Source: RBG-16-66-20 sp036262835 (lineage in GTDB: Bacteria > Pseudomonadota > Gammaproteobacteria > Burkholderiales > SG8-39). Taken from it: a DNA stretch of 64,000 nt. The notes beneath the pieces were generated by a model. That model saw only the letters and a program-made list of their open reading frames with translations. It was not told the origin of the DNA and ran no database searches. Position numbers and translations under genes: made by a program. The stretch covers positions 1-64,000 of the forward strand of contig DATAID010000076.1 of NCBI GenBank assembly GCA_036262835.1, read 5' to 3'. Shown piece by piece: positions 52,917 to 60,465 of the stretch; position 1 is the first letter of the stretch; the number at the start of each line of letters is the position of its first letter.

Positions 52917-53156
52917 ATGACCAAGCATCTGCTTATCGCAGCCGCGGTCGCGCTCGCGCTCGCGGCGTGCGGCCAGGAAGACGCCAACAAAGGCAAGACG
53001 CCCCCGCCGGCCCCGAAGGTCGAGCCGAAGAAGGAAGAGGCGAAGAAAGAAGAGCCGAAGAAGGAAGAGCCCAAGGCCGAGGAGAAGAAAGCCGAAGAGC
53101 CCAAGAAGGACGAGCCCAAGGCGGAAGAAAAGAAGGCCGAAGAGCCGAAGAAGTAA
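52917..53156 (+). CDS. Small Lys/Glu/Pro-rich lipoprotein
   Basis: A 79-residue lipoprotein with lipobox LAAC (Cys18). The mature part is almost entirely repeats of KKEE/PKAEE, ending EEPKK. Such highly charged tails resemble spacer or cell-wall-associated lipoproteins; function is unknown. Good ribosome-binding site and promoter make it a real gene rather than an artefact. Confidence 0.8.
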   Translation: MTKHLLIAAAVALALAACGQEDANKGKTPPPAPKVEPKKEEAKKEEPKKEEPKAEEKKAEEPKKDEPKAEEKKAEEPKK

Positions 53157-53165
53157 GCGCGAAGA

Positions 53166-53200
53166 ACGGCTTTAGCGCAGTTCCCTCCAGCTAAAGCCGT
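53166..53200. terminator. 11-bp perfect hairpin at the end of the MBL-fold gene
   Basis: ACGGCTTTAGC and GCTAAAGCCGT form a perfect 11-bp stem with a 13-base loop and contain the MBL stop codon. It lies between convergent genes and may be a bidirectional terminator, though only a short T-run follows. Confidence 0.5.
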
Positions 53201-53951
53201 CCTCCTGGGTCGCGATGCCGACCCAGGACGCTTCGCAACCGATCGCCCCGGCCAGCGCCTCGCGCGCGAGCTCGGGGCGATTGTTTTTTTCCGACAGGTG
53301 CGCGGCAATCAGGTGCTTGAGCCTGGAGCGGTCGAGCGCCGCGAGCAGCTTTCCCGCCGTGCCGTTGTCCAGGTGCCCGAAAGGGCCGGCAATGCGCTGC
53401 TTCAGCCACCTCGGGTATTCCCCGCCCCACAGCAGGTCGAGGTCGTGGTTGCACTCGAGCACGAGCGCGTCGCAGCCGGAGAGCGTGGCCTGGACGTGGG
53501 CAGTCGTGGTGCCGATGTCGGTGAGCACGCCGAGCCTGGAAGCGCCGTCCGTGATCACGTATTGCACCGGCTCGCGCGCGTCGTGGGGCACCGTGTAGGG
53601 CTCGATTTCCAGGTCGCCGACCGAGAAGCGCGCGCGCCCGTCGATGATGCGCGTCTCGACCTGCTCGGGCCGCAGTCCTTCCTCGGCGAGCGCGGCGCGG
53701 GTGCCGAAGGTCAGGCACACGCTCACGCCATGCTCGGCGGCGAAGGCGTAGGCGTGGCCGGCGTGATCGCTGTGCTCGTGGGTGACGAGGATGGCGGTGA
53801 TGTCGGCGGGCGCGAGGCCCAGGCGCGCCAGGCGCCGCTCGGTTTCCGCGGGCGTGAGACCGCAGTCGAGCAGCACCCGGGTGTTGCCGGACTCCGCGAC
53901 GAGGCAGTTGCCCTTGGAGCCGCTTCCGAGGGAAGCGAAACGCAGCGTCAT
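53172..53951 (-). CDS. Metallo-beta-lactamase-fold hydrolase (WalJ/YycJ-like)
   Basis: A 259-residue MBL-fold protein. The metal motif is VTHEHSDHAGH near residue 57, followed by GVLTDIG, the downstream metal ligand region, and ECNHD. The opening FASLGSGSKGNC is characteristic of the YycJ/WalJ subgroup, which includes a DNA exonuclease. It is 22 bases after bamC and may share its transcript. Confidence 0.88.
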   Translation of the reverse strand: MTLRFASLGSGSKGNCLVAESGNTRVLLDCGLTPAETERRLARLGLAPADITAILVTHEHSDHAGHAYAFAAEHGVSVCLTFGTRAALAEEGLRPEQVETRIIDGRARFSVGDLEIEPYTVPHDAREPVQYVITDGASRLGVLTDIGTTTAHVQATLSGCDALVLECNHDLDLLWGGEYPRWLKQRIAGPFGHLDNGTAGKLLAALDRSRLKHLIAAHLSEKNNRPELAREALAGAIGCEASWVGIATQEDGFSWRELR

Positions 53952-53973
53952 CGGCTGCGTCGTTGCGGAAGCG

Positions 53974-55140
53974 TCACTTCAGCTGGTCGAGCAGCAGCGA
54001 GACGATTCGCCTGGTAGTCTGCGAGTTCTCGGCCGCGCCGTCCTTGTTCAGGACCTGCACCACGCACTTGCCGCCGAACTGCCGGATGTGCACGCGGTAC
54101 TGCTCGGCCTTGATGGCGTCGCTCGATTTCCAGAACGCGAGCTTGGAAAGCAGGCCCTTCTCGGCGTCCTTGCGCTTCATGTCCGAGTCGGTGTCGGCAT
54201 AGCGCACGAAATACTGGCCCTTCTGCCGGTCGCGGTCCTCCACCGTGAAGCCGACGCGGTCGAGCGCGAGCCCGACGCGGCGCCAGGCGCGGTCGAACGG
54301 CTCGTACACCTCCAGCATCTCGAAGCCGCCGATGCCGGTCTGCACGGCGGCGCGCGCCGGCGCGGGCGCGGCGGTCGCGACGAGCTGCTTCGCCTTGTCC
54401 GCCTGCGTGCCGAGGCGCACCATGAGCCGGCGCAGAAATTCGGCCTCGAGCTCGGGATCGGGCGGCCGCGGCTGCCAGACGCTGCCCTGGCCGTCGGCGG
54501 GGCGCTGCGAGGTGAGGTCCCTCACCTGCTCGACCATGCCGCGGTGGCTGATGAAGATCTCGGTGCCGCCGCTCGCGCCGCGCTCAAGCCGCGTGCGGAA
54601 CTTGTCGCGCTCGGCCGTCGAATAGAGCTGCTCGAGGATCTTGCCGAGGAACTCGCGCACGAAATCCTGCGGAATCTTGGCGCGGTTCTCCGCCCAGTCG
54701 GTCTCCATCACGCCCGCCTCGGGGAGCGAGAGCGCGATAAGAAAGCCGTTCTCCTGCCAGAAGTCGCGCACGATCGGCCAGAGCTTCTCCGGCGGCTCGT
54801 CGACGACCAGCCAGCGCTGCGTGCCCGCGCGCTCGACGCGCATCTTCTCGATCGCGGGGAGCACGCCCGAGTTGGTGGCCGTGAATCTGGCCTGCTGGGC
54901 GCGATCGGCCTGGTAGCCCGAGAGCGTCGCCGTGCTCTTGCCGGTATCGGGCACGACGTAGCGGTTGTCGCGCGTCGGCGTGGTGAGATCCGGCGGAATC
55001 TCGAGCGGCGGCAGCTGGCCCGCCGATTTGTAGTCGACCTTCTTGCCCTCCAGAAGGTTGGTCGCCGTGCTGCAGCCGGCGAGGACCGCAGCGGCGAGGA
55101 AGGCCAGCGCAACGCGATGCAACCGCCCGCCTTGCCTCAC
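53974..55140 (-). CDS. bamC: Outer membrane assembly lipoprotein BamC
   Basis: A 388-residue lipoprotein with lipobox LAGC near residue 21. The N-terminal unstructured part has LPPLEIPPDLTTPTRDNRYVVP, which binds BamD in known homologues, then two helix-grip domains. BamC is part of the outer-membrane-protein assembly machine. The GTG at 55140 overlaps the dapA stop (GTGA), the order dapA-bamC being classical in Proteobacteria. Confidence 0.94.
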   Translation of the reverse strand: MRQGGRLHRVALAFLAAAVLAGCSTATNLLEGKKVDYKSAGQLPPLEIPPDLTTPTRDNRYVVPDTGKSTATLSGYQADRAQQARFTATNSGVLPAIEKMRVERAGTQRWLVVDEPPEKLWPIVRDFWQENGFLIALSLPEAGVMETDWAENRAKIPQDFVREFLGKILEQLYSTAERDKFRTRLERGASGGTEIFISHRGMVEQVRDLTSQRPADGQGSVWQPRPPDPELEAEFLRRLMVRLGTQADKAKQLVATAAPAPARAAVQTGIGGFEMLEVYEPFDRAWRRVGLALDRVGFTVEDRDRQKGQYFVRYADTDSDMKRKDAEKGLLSKLAFWKSSDAIKAEQYRVHIRQFGGKCVVQVLNKDGAAENSQTTRRIVSLLLDQLK

Positions 55141-56042
55141 GCGCGCTTCTCCACCACGCGCAGCGGCAGGACGACGCCCGCCTCGGCCAACGCCTCGCGC
55201 ACGGTGTCGTAATGCTTTTCCGAGAGCGGCGCCATCGGCAGGCGGATGCCGTTCTCGACCAGGCCCATCTGCGAGAGCGCCCACTTCACCGGCGCCGGAT
55301 TGGACTCGACGAACAGGCGCTGGTGCAGCGGCAGCAGGCGCAGGTTGATTTCGCGCGCCTTGCGCACGTCGCCCACGAGCGCGGCCGAGCACATCTCCTG
55401 CATGAGGCGCGGCGCGACGTTGGCGGTGACCGAGATCACGCCGTGGCCGCCGAGCAGGATCAGCGCGAGCGCGCTCGAATCCTCGCCCGAGTAGATCGCG
55501 AAATCGCGTGGCGCGCGGCGCACGAGGTCGGTGCAGCGCTCGATGCTGGCGGTCGCGTCCTTGATGCCGATGATGCCGGGCACCTGGGCGAGGCGCAGCA
55601 CGGTATCGTTCTGCAGGTCGGTGATCGTGCGCACCGGCACGTTGTAGAGGAGCATCGGCAGGTCGACCGTCTCGGCCACCTTGCGGAAGTGCCGGTACAG
55701 GCCTTCCTGCGTCGGCTTGTTGTAATAGGGCACGACCGAGAGGCTGCAGGTCGCGCCGGCCTTCTTCGCGGCTTCGGTGAGCTCGATCGCCTCGGCGGTC
55801 GAATTGCCGCCCGTGCCCGCGATGACGGGAATGCGGCCGCGGACGTGCTCCACCGCGACGCGGATCAAGTCCTTGTGCTCGTCGAATGAAACCGTGGGCG
55901 ACTCGCCCGTAGTGCCGACGACGACAATGCCGCCCGTGCCTTCGGCGACATGCCAGTCGATCAGTTTCTTGAAGCGCGGCAGGTCGAGACGACCGTCCTC
56001 CAGCATCGGGGTGACGATGGCGACCAGGCTGCCGGTGATCAT
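55137..56042 (-). CDS. dapA: 4-hydroxy-tetrahydrodipicolinate synthase
   Basis: A 301-residue class I aldolase. The catalytic Lys is in GIKDATAS near residue 162, the Tyr in VVPYYNKPTQEG near residue 134, and GTTGESPT near residue 44 is the pyruvate-binding motif. It condenses pyruvate with aspartate semialdehyde in lysine and diaminopimelate synthesis. The promoter overlaps the end of the next gene upstream. Confidence 0.97.
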   Translation of the reverse strand: MITGSLVAIVTPMLEDGRLDLPRFKKLIDWHVAEGTGGIVVVGTTGESPTVSFDEHKDLIRVAVEHVRGRIPVIAGTGGNSTAEAIELTEAAKKAGATCSLSVVPYYNKPTQEGLYRHFRKVAETVDLPMLLYNVPVRTITDLQNDTVLRLAQVPGIIGIKDATASIERCTDLVRRAPRDFAIYSGEDSSALALILLGGHGVISVTANVAPRLMQEMCSAALVGDVRKAREINLRLLPLHQRLFVESNPAPVKWALSQMGLVENGIRLPMAPLSEKHYDTVREALAEAGVVLPLRVVEKRA

Positions 56043-56072
56043 GGTGAGGCTCCGCGGATTGCTTAGCCCGTC

Positions 56073-56103
56073 ATTCTAGACTGTCTCTCCCTGCACAGCA
56101 CAA
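56073..56103 (-). promoter_or_regulatory. Putative dapA promoter
   Basis: TTGTGC (56103-56098) and TAGAAT (56078-56073) on the minus strand at a long 19-base spacing. The -10 overlaps the stop codon of the methyltransferase gene. The leader of about 24 bases contains GGAG. Confidence 0.35.
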
Positions 56104-56582
56104 AGTCTTTGAATTGTGGCGGGTTTTGGCGACGTCACGTCCCCCTCTTCGAACCCCAGAACCCCCAGTCCGGCGAACGCCTCGACCAGCTCGCCGGGCC
56201 TGAGCAGGAACGCCGGATTGGAAGGGCGCCCGAAGCGCTCGTTGCCAACCATGAAGGTCTCGTAGATGAGTACTCCGCCCTTCTTCAGGCTCGCCTTCAG
56301 CTTCGGAAAGAGCGGCCGGTGCAGGTAGTTGGTGACGACGATGCCCTCGAAGGTCTCGCCTTCGAGCGGCCAGGGGCCGTTCTCGATGTCGGCCTGGATG
56401 AAGCGGGCACCGGCAATGTCCTGCGGATCGCGGTCTACCGCCGTGACGGCGAACCTCCTCTGCAGAAAGAACCTCGCATGCCGGCCGCTTCCGCAGGCGA
56501 CGTCAAGAACGGCGCCCTGCGGGATCCGAGGCGCCCAGCGCACGACCCACTCCGAGGGCGCGACAATGTCGTGTTCCTTCAC
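56076..56582 (-). CDS. Small class I SAM-dependent methyltransferase (TehB-like)
   Basis: A 168-residue Rossmann methyltransferase. Motif I is VLDVACGSGRHARFF near residue 25 and the acidic residue at the end of strand 2 is VDRDPQ. The NYLHRPLFP segment replaces the usual catalytic loop. It resembles the TehB and thiopurine-like families. A GTG start follows TAGACT and lacks a Shine-Dalgarno. It is divergent from the alpha/beta hydrolase gene. Confidence 0.85.
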   Translation of the reverse strand: MKEHDIVAPSEWVVRWAPRIPQGAVLDVACGSGRHARFFLQRRFAVTAVDRDPQDIAGARFIQADIENGPWPLEGETFEGIVVTNYLHRPLFPKLKASLKKGGVLIYETFMVGNERFGRPSNPAFLLRPGELVEAFAGLGVLGFEEGDVTSPKPATIQRLCAVQGETV

Positions 56583-56589
56583 ACGGCCG

Positions 56590-56595
56590 AGTCTA
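56590..56595 (-). promoter_or_regulatory. -10-like hexamer before the TehB-like methyltransferase
   Basis: TAGACT on the minus strand ends 7 bases before the GTG. It lies in the palindrome GTCTAGAC (56591-56598) in a 17-base divergent gap. Confidence 0.3.
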
Positions 56596-56599
56596 GACC

Positions 56600-57274
56600 A
56601 TGCCCACCGAGACGATCCGCTTTGCCGGACCCGCCGGCGAGCTCGCCGCGCGGCTCGATGCGACCGCCGGGACGCCGCGCGCCTGCGCGATCTTTGCGCA
56701 CTGCTTTACCTGCTCGAAGGACAGCAAGGCCGCCGCCTACGTCGGCAAAGCGCTCGCCGAGCAGGGCATCGCGACCCTGCGCCTGGATTTCTCCGGGCTC
56801 GAATTCACGTCGAACGTCGAGGACCTGCTGGCCGCCGCGGCATGGCTGCGCGACAACCGCGCGGCGCCGCGCATCCTCGTCGGCCATAGCCTCGGCGGCG
56901 CCGCCGTGCTCGCCGCCGCGGGAAGGATTGCCGAGGCGCGCGCGGTCGCCACGATCGGAGCGCCGTTCGAGCCGGGCCATGTCACGCACGTCGTGGAAAA
57001 GTCCTCCATGACGGTCAGCCAGCGATTCCTCGACGATCTGAAGCAGCAGAACCCGGCGCAAACCATCGGCTCGCTGAGGAAACCCCTGCTCATCTTCCAC
57101 TCCCCGCAGGACACGATCGTGGAGATCGAAAACGCGGCGAAGATCTTTCTCGCCGCAAAGCACCCGAAGAGCTTCGTGTCGCTCGATGGAGCCGATCACC
57201 TTCTGACCGACCGGCGCGACGCCCAGTACGCGGCGAGCGTGCTCGCCGCCTGGGCGTCACGCTACCTCGACTAG
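56600..57274 (+). CDS. Alpha/beta hydrolase
   Basis: A 224-residue alpha/beta hydrolase. The nucleophile elbow is LVGHSLGGAAVL near residue 95, the Asp of the triad is in HSPQDTIVEI, and His is in DGADHLLTD. The conserved HCFTCSKD near residue 35 is typical of a widespread family of which the E. coli YfbB-like members and OsmC-fused hydrolases are relatives; the substrate is unknown. It is convergent with the DinB-like gene. Confidence 0.85.
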   Translation: MPTETIRFAGPAGELAARLDATAGTPRACAIFAHCFTCSKDSKAAAYVGKALAEQGIATLRLDFSGLEFTSNVEDLLAAAAWLRDNRAAPRILVGHSLGGAAVLAAAGRIAEARAVATIGAPFEPGHVTHVVEKSSMTVSQRFLDDLKQQNPAQTIGSLRKPLLIFHSPQDTIVEIENAAKIFLAAKHPKSFVSLDGADHLLTDRRDAQYAASVLAAWASRYLD

Positions 57275-57281
57275 CGGCGGC

Positions 57282-57791
57282 TCAATCCGGCTGCGGTACG
57301 TCGCGCAGGAAGACCGTCAGATCGGTCGTGGGCGGCCGCTGCTTCGCGCTGTAGAACATCTCGGCGACGAAGCCGCGGTGGTAGGTGTGATGGTTGACGA
57401 GGTGCATGAGGATCTCGCCGCGCGTCATGATCCCCTCGCCGCCGCCGATATAGCTGAAGCTCACTTTTTCGTCGATCGCCTGCGGCGTCAATTTGTCCGC
57501 CCACGCGATGTACCAGGCGTCGATCTCCTCCTGGCCGCGCCGCAGCCCGGCCAGGGGCGGCGGCTCGGGCGTGTTGCGCGCGCCGTAGCCGTGCGCGCGG
57601 CCTTCGAGGTGCGCCTGGAACACGCGGTCGATCACGTAATTGTGATTGAGCATGTGGACCATCGTCTTGAAGAGGCCCACGCGCGGGCGCGTCGCTTCGT
57701 CGCCCGGCAGCGCGGCGACCGCCTCGAAGATCAGCCGGTCGGTCCACTGGTTGTAGCGCGCGAGCATGCGCGCGGAGCGCACCGTGATCAT
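57282..57791 (-). CDS. DinB family protein (metal-dependent four-helix bundle)
   Basis: A 169-residue DinB/YfiT-type protein. Metal-binding histidines are in HMLNHNYVIDRVF and HLVNHHTYHRGFV. Members transfer thiols or act in stress responses; the function of this one is unknown. TAGACT lies 7 bases before the ATG and there is no Shine-Dalgarno. Confidence 0.88.
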   Translation of the reverse strand: MITVRSARMLARYNQWTDRLIFEAVAALPGDEATRPRVGLFKTMVHMLNHNYVIDRVFQAHLEGRAHGYGARNTPEPPPLAGLRRGQEEIDAWYIAWADKLTPQAIDEKVSFSYIGGGEGIMTRGEILMHLVNHHTYHRGFVAEMFYSAKQRPPTTDLTVFLRDVPQPD

Positions 57792-57798
57792 CCTGGGA

Positions 57799-57804
57799 AG
57801 TCTA
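57799..57804 (-). promoter_or_regulatory. -10-like hexamer before the DinB-like gene
   Basis: TAGACT on the minus strand, ending 7 bases before the ATG. It is the same hexamer at the same spacing as before the TehB-like gene 1.2 kb away. Confidence 0.3.
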
Positions 57805-57806
57805 CG

Positions 57807-59117
57807 TCAGCTTGCGGCGCTGACGCGCCAGATCGCATTGCCGACGTCGTCTGCCACCAGCAGCGCGCCTTGCGCATCGAGCGCGACGCCAACGGGACGG
57901 CCGTTCGCTGCGCCCCTGGAATCGAGAAAACCGCCGAGGACCTCGATGGGCAAGCCCGAAGGGCGGCCGTCCTTGAACGGGACGAAGACGACGTTGTAGC
58001 CGCTCGGCGGATCGCGGTTCCAGGAGCCGTGCTGCCCGATGAAGGCGCCGCCGCGATACGGCGGCGGCAGCGCGCTGCCCTCCCCGAACGCGAGCCCGAG
58101 CGCGGCGACGTGCGAGCCGAGCGCGAAATCCGGCTTCTTCGCTCTTGCGACGAGGTCCGGCCGCTGCGGCTTGACGCGCGAATCGACGTGAGCGCCGTAA
58201 TAGCTGTAAGGCCAGCCGTAGAACGCCCCCGGCGAGAGCGACGTCAGGTAATCGGGCACGAGGTCGCTGCCCAGCTCGTCGCGCTCGTTGACCACGGTCC
58301 AGAGCGCGCCGCTCCCCGGCTCCCAGGCAAGTCCGTTGGGATTGCGCAGCCCGGCGGCGAAGAGGCGCTTTTTGCCGGTCGCGAGATCGATCTCGTAGAC
58401 GGCGGCGCGTCCCTCCTCGGCCTCGAGGCCGTTTTCGGCCGCGTTGCTGTTCGAGCCCACCGTCGCATAGAGCTTGCGCCCGTCGCGGCTCGCGATCAGG
58501 TTCTTCGTCCAGTGATGGTTGCGCGGGCCGGCGGGCAGGTCCGCGATCTTCGTGCCCTTCGCGGTAATGCGCGTCTCGCCGGCCTTATAGGGAAAGCGCA
58601 TGATCGAGTCGGTGTTGGCGACGTAGAGCTGGTCGCCGATGAGCGCCATGCCGAAAGGCGAATTCAGTCCTTCGAGCAGCGTCGCGCGAACCTCGGCCAC
58701 GCCATCGCGATCGGCGTCTCGCAATAGCGTGATCCGGTTCGCGCTCGGCGTGCGCGAGCCCGCGCGCTTCATGAAGAAGGCCATGGCCTTGCCCTTGAGG
58801 CTCTTGCCCTCCTCGGGACGCTCGGGCGCATTCGTTTCGGCGACGAGCACATCGCCATTCGGCAGCACGCAGAGCCAGCGCGGGTGCTGCAGATTGTCGG
58901 CGAAGGCATTCACGGCGAGGCCCGCGGCCGGCGTCGGCTTCTGGCCGGCGGACCAGCCTTTCGCCGGCGCGACCTTGACCGTCGGAATCGCCGTTTTCGC
59001 CGGCGCAGGCAGCGCCGGATTCGGGCCCATGCCGTCTTCGAGCGGCAGCTTCGCGATTTCGCCGCAGCCGGCGAACGCGAGCGACAGAAGCAGAGCTATC
59101 GAATGAGCGAGGCGCAG
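57807..59117 (-). CDS. PQQ-dependent sugar dehydrogenase-like lipoprotein, probable CTG start
   Basis: A beta-propeller protein of the sorbosone/glucose dehydrogenase type (DNLQHPRWLCVLPNGDVLVAET; AGLRNPNGLAWEPGSGALW; GSWNRDPPSGYNVVFVPF). The first ATG (59030) omits an obvious lipoprotein signal whose residues (ALLLSLAFAGCGEIA) are encoded in frame just upstream. The only sensible start there is CTG at 59117, giving 436 residues with Cys18. Such lipoproteins oxidise sugars in the periplasm. PQQ is assumed from the family. The CTG start is inference. Confidence 0.8.
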   Translation of the reverse strand: MRLAHSIALLLSLAFAGCGEIAKLPLEDGMGPNPALPAPAKTAIPTVKVAPAKGWSAGQKPTPAAGLAVNAFADNLQHPRWLCVLPNGDVLVAETNAPERPEEGKSLKGKAMAFFMKRAGSRTPSANRITLLRDADRDGVAEVRATLLEGLNSPFGMALIGDQLYVANTDSIMRFPYKAGETRITAKGTKIADLPAGPRNHHWTKNLIASRDGRKLYATVGSNSNAAENGLEAEEGRAAVYEIDLATGKKRLFAAGLRNPNGLAWEPGSGALWTVVNERDELGSDLVPDYLTSLSPGAFYGWPYSYYGAHVDSRVKPQRPDLVARAKKPDFALGSHVAALGLAFGEGSALPPPYRGGAFIGQHGSWNRDPPSGYNVVFVPFKDGRPSGLPIEVLGGFLDSRGAANGRPVGVALDAQGALLVADDVGNAIWRVSAAS

Positions 59118-59248
59118 AGCGCCATGATGTCACTGAACGCTGCGACCATGTCCGGCTTGAGATAAGCCGAAAAGACTACCGCGACGACGACGACCGCGAC
59201 CACGCCTGCAAGCGTCCTCAGCCAGAGGCGCTTGCGAGCGGCGTCCAC
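59096..59248 (-). CDS. Small single-helix membrane protein
   Basis: A 50-residue ORF with a GTG start one base after the MFS stop. It has a basic N-terminus (DAARKRLWLR) and a Val-rich membrane helix, then AYLKPDMV and a short tail with one Cys. Similar tiny membrane proteins with a FxxYLxPxxV pattern occur in betaproteobacteria. It overlaps the inferred start of the next gene by 22 bases, so it may control that gene by coupling. Confidence 0.5.
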   Translation of the reverse strand: MDAARKRLWLRTLAGVVAVVVVAVVFSAYLKPDMVAAFSDIMALCASLIR

Positions 59249-59249
59249 G

Positions 59250-60461
59250 CTAGGCGGCGGCCGGGATCGCCTTGCGCTCGGCGAGCGGCTTCTCGTTCAC
59301 GGGCAGGTTGACGATCGCCGCGAAGAGGCCCAGGCCGATCGAGATCATGAACGCGCCCGCGTAGCTGCCCGTGGTGTCGTAGAGGTAGCCCGCGAGCCAC
59401 ACGCCGATGAAGCTGCCGATCTGGTGCCCGAAGAACACGATCGAGGCGAGCATCGCCGCGTAGCGCATGCCGAAGATCTGGCCGACGAGGCCGTTGGTGA
59501 GCGGCACGGTGCTCAGCCAGAGCAGGCCGATGCCGCACGCGAAGGTATAGAGCGTGACTGGCGAGAGCGGCAGGAACACCAGAATCGAGATCAGCCCGGC
59601 GCGCACGATGTAGATCGTCGAGAGCAGGTATTTCTTGCTGAAGCGCCCGCCGAGGATCCCCGCGCTCAGCGTGCCGAGCACATTGAAGAGGCCAATCAGC
59701 GCGAGCGCGGTCATCCCCTGCTCGGCCTTCAGCCCCTGGTCGGTGACGAAGGACGGCAGGTGCACCGTCAGCATGGCGATGTGAAAGCCGCAGACGAAGT
59801 AGCCCCAGAAAAGGAGGTGGAAGCCCTTCTCGCGCATCGCCTCGTGGAAGGCCTCGCCGAGGGACTGGCTGCTCTGCACGCCGGCATCGGGCCGGCTCGC
59901 GAGCGCGAGCGTGAGCGGAATGATGAGCGCGGCGATCGCGGCGAGCGCGAAAAGCGCGTTATGCCAGCCGAACTTCGAGATCAGGAATTGCGTGAGCGGC
60001 AGCAGCAGGAACTGGCCGAACGAGCCGGCGGCCGTCGCGATGCCCATGTAGAGGCTGCGCCGCTCCGGCGCGACCGTGCGTCCGATGACGGCGAGGATGA
60101 TGCCGAACGAGGTTCCGCCGAGCGCGCCACCGAGGAAGAGACTGCTGTTCAGGTGCAGCAGCCACGGCGTGTCGATGGTGGCAAGGCCGATGAGGCCGAG
60201 GATGTAGGCAATCGCGCCGCAGGCGATCACGCGGCCCGGTCCGAAGCGGTCGGCGAACGCGCCCGCCACGGCGCCGAGCGCGCCCCACATCAGGTTCTGC
60301 AGTGCGATGGACAGCGAAAACACTTCGCGGCCCCAGGCGTGCTCGACGCTGATCGGCTGCATGAACAGGCCGAAGCCGGCGCGGATGCCGAACGAGATGC
60401 ACATGATGAGGCAGCCGCACACGAGCACGGTCAGCGGCGAGCGAAGCGTTTTGGAGCCCAT
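59250..60461 (-). CDS. Major facilitator superfamily transporter
   Basis: A 403-residue MFS protein with 12 predicted helices. The conserved loop between helices 2 and 3 is GAFADRFGPGRVIACG. The opening FGIRAGFGLFMQPISVEHAWGR resembles the OFA/monocarboxylate-type porters. The substrate is unknown. It ends the coupled leftward run, 4 bases after the hydrolase gene. Confidence 0.9.
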   Translation of the reverse strand: MGSKTLRSPLTVLVCGCLIMCISFGIRAGFGLFMQPISVEHAWGREVFSLSIALQNLMWGALGAVAGAFADRFGPGRVIACGAIAYILGLIGLATIDTPWLLHLNSSLFLGGALGGTSFGIILAVIGRTVAPERRSLYMGIATAAGSFGQFLLLPLTQFLISKFGWHNALFALAAIAALIIPLTLALASRPDAGVQSSQSLGEAFHEAMREKGFHLLFWGYFVCGFHIAMLTVHLPSFVTDQGLKAEQGMTALALIGLFNVLGTLSAGILGGRFSKKYLLSTIYIVRAGLISILVFLPLSPVTLYTFACGIGLLWLSTVPLTNGLVGQIFGMRYAAMLASIVFFGHQIGSFIGVWLAGYLYDTTGSYAGAFMISIGLGLFAAIVNLPVNEKPLAERKAIPAAA

Positions 60462-60465
60462 GCGT

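Noticed and set aside
56591..56598. GTCTAGAC palindrome as an operator
   Set aside because: A single short palindrome with an embedded -10-like hexamer is more simply explained as promoter sequence; no second copy lies in the divergent gap.
59031..59130. Frameshift in the sugar-dehydrogenase gene instead of a CTG start
   Set aside because: The frame is open through the lipobox without an indel; only the start codon is unusual. A sequencing error cannot be excluded, but none is required.
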